64,000 nucleotides of DNA, taken from NCBI RefSeq assembly GCF_051014685.1, contig NW_027478862.1, positions 363,516-427,515 on the forward strand, given 5' to 3'. The translations under genes were made by a program, and so were the position numbers. Positions within the stretch are counted from its first letter, which is position 1. Each line of letters starts with the position of its first letter. The stretch comes from Ptiloglossa arizonensis (taxonomy: Eukaryota > Arthropoda > Insecta > Hymenoptera > Colletidae). Below the pieces are notes generated by a model that saw only the letters and a program-made list of their open reading frames with translations, was not told the DNA's origin and did not search any database. This document shows positions 60,026 through 64,000 of the stretch, piece after piece.

Positions 60026-63000
60026 GCGAACGGATTGACCAATCCGCAAAATTTCTGTTGCATCTGAAAGTAGAAACTCGCCTGGTTACAACGGTATGTG
60101 TAGTTTTCCCCTAGACCGTTCCAGTTGTTCGTTTCGAGAAACAGAACTGCGAAAATTTTGAGTTTCTCAAGCGTTTCTTACCTCCAAACTGCCATATCTC
60201 GCGAACGGATTGACCAATCCTTAAAATTTCTGTTGCATCTGCAAGTAGAAACTCGCCCGACTACAACGGTATGCGCCCTTTTCCCCTAGGCGGTTCTAGT
60301 TATTCGTTTCGAGCATCAGAACTGCGAAAATTTTGAGTTTCTCAAGCGTTTCTTACCTCCAAAATGCCATATCTCGCGAACGGATTGACCAATCCGCAAA
60401 ATTTCTGTTGCATCTGAAAGTAGAAACTCGCCCGATTCCAACGGTAGGTGTAGTTTTCCCCTAGGCCGTTCTAGTCATTCGTTTCGAGCATCAGAACTGC
60501 GAAAATTTTGAGTTTCTCAAGCGTTTCTTACCTCCAAACTGCCATATCTCGCGAACGGATTGACCAATCCTTAAAATTTCTGTTGCATCTGCAAGTAGAA
60601 ACTCGCCCGACTACAACGGTATGCGCCCTTTTCCCCTAGGCGGTTCTAGTTATTCGTTTCGAGCATCAGAACTGCGAAAATTTTGAGTTTCTCAAGCGTT
60701 TCTTACCTCCAAACTGCCATATCTCGCGAACGGATTGACCAATCCGCAAAATTTCTGTTGCATCTGAAAGTAGAAACTCGCCCGATTCCAACGGTAGGTG
60801 TAGTTTTCCCCTAGGCCGTTCTAGTCATTCGTTTCGAGCATCAGAACTGCGAAAATTTTGAGTTTCTCAAGCGTTTCTTACTTCCAAACAGCCACATCTC
60901 GCGAACGGATCGACCAATCCGCAAAATTTCTGTTGCATTTGAAAGTCGAAACTCGCCCGATTACAACGGTATGCGCACTTCTCCCCTAGGCCGTTCTAGT
61001 TATTCGTTTCGAGCATCAGAACTGCGAAAATTTTGAGTTTCTCAAGCGTTTCTTACCTCCAAACTGCCATATCTCGCGAACGGATTGACCAATCCTTAAA
61101 ATTTCTGTTGCATCTGCAAGTAGAAACTCGCCCGATTACAACGGTATGCGTACTTCTCCCCTAGGCCGTTCTAGTTATTCGTTTCGAGCATCAGAACTGC
61201 GAAAATTTTGAGTTTCTCAAGCGTTTCTTACATCCAAACGGCCATATCTCGCGAACGGATTGACCAATCCGCATAATTTCTGTTGCATCTGAAAGTAGAA
61301 ACTCGCCCGATTACAACGGTATGCGTACTTCTCCCCTAGGCCGTTCTAGTCATTCGTTTGGAGCATCAGAACTGCAAAAATTTTGAGTTTCTCAAGCGTT
61401 TCTTACTTCCAAACTGCCATATCTCGCGAACGGATCGACCAATCCGCAAAATTTCTGTTGCATCTGAAAGTAGAGACTCGCCCGATTACAACGGTATGTG
61501 TAGTTTTCCCCTAGGCCGTTCCAGTTATTCATTTCGAGCATCAGAACTGCGAAAATTTTGAGTTTCTCAAGCGTTTCTTACCTCCAAAGTGCCATATCTC
61601 GCGAACGGATTGATCAATCCGCAAAATTTCTGTTGCTTCTGAAAGTAGAAACTCGCCCGATTACAACGGTATGCGCACTTTTCCCCTAGGCCGTTCTAGT
61701 TATTCGTTTCAAGCATCAGAACTGCGCAAATTTTGAGTTTCTCAAGCGTTTCTTACCTCCAAACTGCCATATCTCGCGAACGGATTGACCAATCCGCAAA
61801 ATTTCTGTTGCATCTGAAAGTAGAAACTCGCCCGACTACAACGGTATGTGTAGTTTTCCCCTAGGCCGTTCCAGTTATTCATTTCGAGCATCAGAACTGC
61901 GAAAATTTTGAGTTTCTCAAGCGTTTCTTACATCCAAACGGCCATATCTCGCGAACGGATTGACCAATCCGCATAATTTCTGTTGCATCTGAAAGTAGAA
62001 ACTCGCCCGATTACAACGGTATGCGTACTTCTCCCCTAGGCCGTTCTAGTTATACGTTTCGAGCATCAGAACTGCGAAAATTTTGAGTTTCTCAAGCGTT
62101 TCTTACGTCCAAACTGCCATATCTCGCGAACGGATTGACCAATCCGCAAAATTTCTGTTGCATCTGAAAGTAGAAACTCGCCCGATTACAACGGTATGCG
62201 CTCTTTTCCCCTAGGCCGTTCTAGTCATTCGTTTCGAGCATCAGAACTGGGAAAATTTTGAGTTTCTCAAGCGTTTCTTACCTCCAAACTGCCATATCTC
62301 GCGAACGGATTGACCAATCCGCAAAATTTCTGTTGCATCTGAAAGTAGAAACTCGCCCGATTACATAGGTATGCGCACTTTTCCCCTGGGCCGTTCTAGT
62401 TATTCGTTTCGAGCATCAGAACTGCGAAAATTTTGAGTTTCTAAAGCGTTTCTTATCTCCAAACTGCCATATCTCGCGAACGGATTGATCAATCCGCAAA
62501 ATTTTTGTTGCATCTGAAAGTAGAAACACGCCCGATTACAACGGTATGCGCTCTTTTCCCCTAGGCAGTTCTAGTTATTCGTTTCGAGCATCAGAACTGC
62601 GAAAATTTTGAGTTTCTCAAGCGTTTCTTACCTCCAAACTGCCATATCTCGCGAACGGATTGATCAATCCTCAAAATTTCTGTTGCATCTGAAAGTAGAA
62701 ACTCGCCCGATTACAACGGTATGCGCACTCTTCCCCTAGGCGGTTCTAGTTATTCGTTTCGAGCATCAGAACTGCGAAAATTTTGAGTTTCTCAAGCGTT
62801 TCTTACCTCCAAACTGCCATATCTCGCGAACGGATTGACCAATCCGCAAAATTTCTGTTGCATCTGAAAGTAGAAACTCGCCCGACTACAACGGTAGGTG
62901 TAGTTCTCCCCTAGGCCGTTCTAGTTATTAGTTTCGAGCATCAGAACTGCGAAAATTTTGAGTTTCTCAAGCGTTTCTTACCTCCAAACTGCCATATCTC

Positions 63001-64000
63001 GCGAACGGATTGACCAATCCTTAAAATTTCTGTTGCATCTGCAAGTAGAAACTCGCCCGACTACAACGGTATGCGCCCTTTTCCCCTAGGCGGTTCTAGT
63101 TATTCGTTTCGAGCATCAGAACTGCGAAAATTTTGAGTTTCTCAAGCGTTTCTTACCTCCAAACTGCCATATCTCGCGAACGTATTGACCAATCCGCATA
63201 ATTTCTGTTGCATCTGAAAGTAGAAACTCGCCCGATTACAACGGTATGCGCACTTTTCCCCTAGGCCGTTCTAGTTATTCGTTTCAAGCATCAGAACTGC
63301 GCAAATTTTGAGTTTCTCAAGCGTTTCTTACCTCCAAACTGCCATATCTCGCGAACGGATTGACCAATCCGCAAAATTTCTGTTGCATCTGAAAGTAGAA
63401 ACTCGCCCGACTACAACGGTATGTGTAGTTTTCCCCTAGGCCGTTCCAGTTATTCATTTCGAGCATCAGAACTGCGAAAATTTTGAGTTTCTCAAGCGTT
63501 TCTTACATCCAAACGGCCATATCTCGCGAACGGATTGACCAATCCGCATAATTTCTGTTGCATCTGAAAGTAGAAACTCGCCCGATTACAACGGTATGCG
63601 TACTTCTCCCCTAGGCCGTTCTAGTTATACGTTTCGAGCATCAGAACTGCGAAAATTTTGAGTTTCTCAAGCGTTTCTTACGTCCAAACTGCCATATCTC
63701 GCGAACGGATTGACCAATCCGCAAAATTTCTGTTGCATCTGAAAGTAGAAACTCGCCCGATTACAACGGTATGCGTACTTCTCCCCTAGGCCGTTCTAGT
63801 CATTCGATTCGAGCATCAGAACTGCGAAAATTTTGAGTTTCTCAAGCGTTTCTTATCTCCAAACTGCCATATCTCGCGAACGGATTGATCAATCCTCAAA
63901 ATTTCTGTTGCATCTGAAAGTAGAAACTCGCCCGATTACAACGGTATGCGCACTTTTCCCCTAGGCGGTTCTAGTTATTCGTTTCGAGCATCAGAACTGC
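60026..64000 (+). repeat. Right-hand HOR family, unit 5 (cut by the window end)
   Basis: The landmark at 60026 is followed directly by AATCCTTAAAA (60201), skipping the GTAGATACTC and CCACTCCGC monomers of units 1-4. The AATCCTTAAAA/GATTCCAACGG pair occurs twice (60201-60550 and 60551-60900), a 350-bp duplication. The unit passes GTTTGGAGC (61356), ACATAGG (62361) and GGCAGTTC (62564), then lacks the expected landmark after 63000. It runs instead into an AATCCTTAAAA monomer, a second TATACG monomer (63526) and a second CATTCGATTCGAG monomer (63701). The last monomer is cut at 125 bp. Confidence 0.78.

Larger units (their letters stand above)
1..64000 (+). repeat. Satellite DNA array, 175-bp monomer, about 366 head-to-tail copies
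   Basis: The entire window is a tandem array of one 175-bp monomer. Every copy begins with a GCGAACGG-like start at positions 1, 176, 351 and so on; starts at 2101, 4201, 21001, 42001, 63001 and 63876 are all equal to 1 modulo 175, so the register never shifts. All copies run in the same orientation, and I found no inverted segment, spacer, unique stretch or inserted element. Monomers differ mainly by substitutions and fall into recurring variant types that form higher-order repeats. The size is close to one nucleosome plus linker, and the multi-level organisation is what is known for eukaryotic centromeric or heterochromatic satellites. Whether this array is centromeric cannot be decided from sequence. 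Neither edge is inside the window, so the real array is longer. Confidence 0.98.

Noticed and set aside
1..64000. CRISPR array
   Set aside because: The repeated unit is contiguous with no unique spacers. The apparent alternation of conserved and variable blocks is within a 175-bp satellite monomer.

Overview
The whole 64,000-base window is one uninterrupted head-to-tail satellite DNA array. A 175-bp monomer repeats about 365.7 times on one strand sense (365 full copies plus a 125-bp partial copy at 63876-64000). I see no unique sequence, gene, RNA gene, transposon, CRISPR array or array edge. The organism cannot be named from this sequence. Tens of kilobases of a roughly nucleosome-length monomer, organised into nested higher-order repeats (HORs), is typical of eukaryotic centromeric, pericentromeric or other heterochromatic satellite. 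The monomer (about 45% GC, counted on a hand-read consensus) keeps about 13 CpG per 175 bp, more than base composition predicts. That argues against long-term heavy CpG methylation with deamination.

The register is strikingly constant. The GCGAACGG-type monomer start falls at coordinates equal to 1 modulo 175 from base 1 to base 63876, so there is no net insertion or deletion across the window. Variation is by substitution and by gain or loss of whole monomers.

Layout, left to right. (1) 1-3131: a seven-monomer segment present twice, 1,925 bp (11 monomers) apart. (2) 3132-14000: a mosaic in which multi-monomer blocks recur at irregular whole-monomer distances. One block (4726-6300) has relatives at 7001-8400, 9976-11200 and, far away, 19076-20650. 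(3) 14001-19250: a 7-monomer (1,225-bp) HOR in about four copies, one carrying a 3-monomer insertion. (4) 20651-30275: a 7-monomer copy, then an 8-monomer (1,400-bp) HOR, a 4-monomer tract, another 8-monomer copy in shifted phase, then short 3- and 5-monomer spacings. (5) 30276-34050: more diverged monomers, including a degenerate relative of the next HOR. (6) 34051-45600: three nearly identical tandem copies of a 22-monomer (3,850-bp) HOR. (7) 45601-64000: another HOR family whose units are 21, 18, 24 and 17 monomers long, plus an incomplete last unit, with local monomer expansions inside units.

Within each monomer the visible elements are a 16-bp dyad (monomer positions 6-21), a CCTAGG palindrome (85-90), an A4T4 tract (127-134), a small inverted repeat (133-145) and a TCGCGA palindrome across the monomer junction. 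Short open frames in the array are by-products of substitutions that remove recurrent stop codons; none looks like a gene. All coordinates and identities come from reading by eye; HOR boundaries are accurate to roughly one monomer unless stated otherwise.
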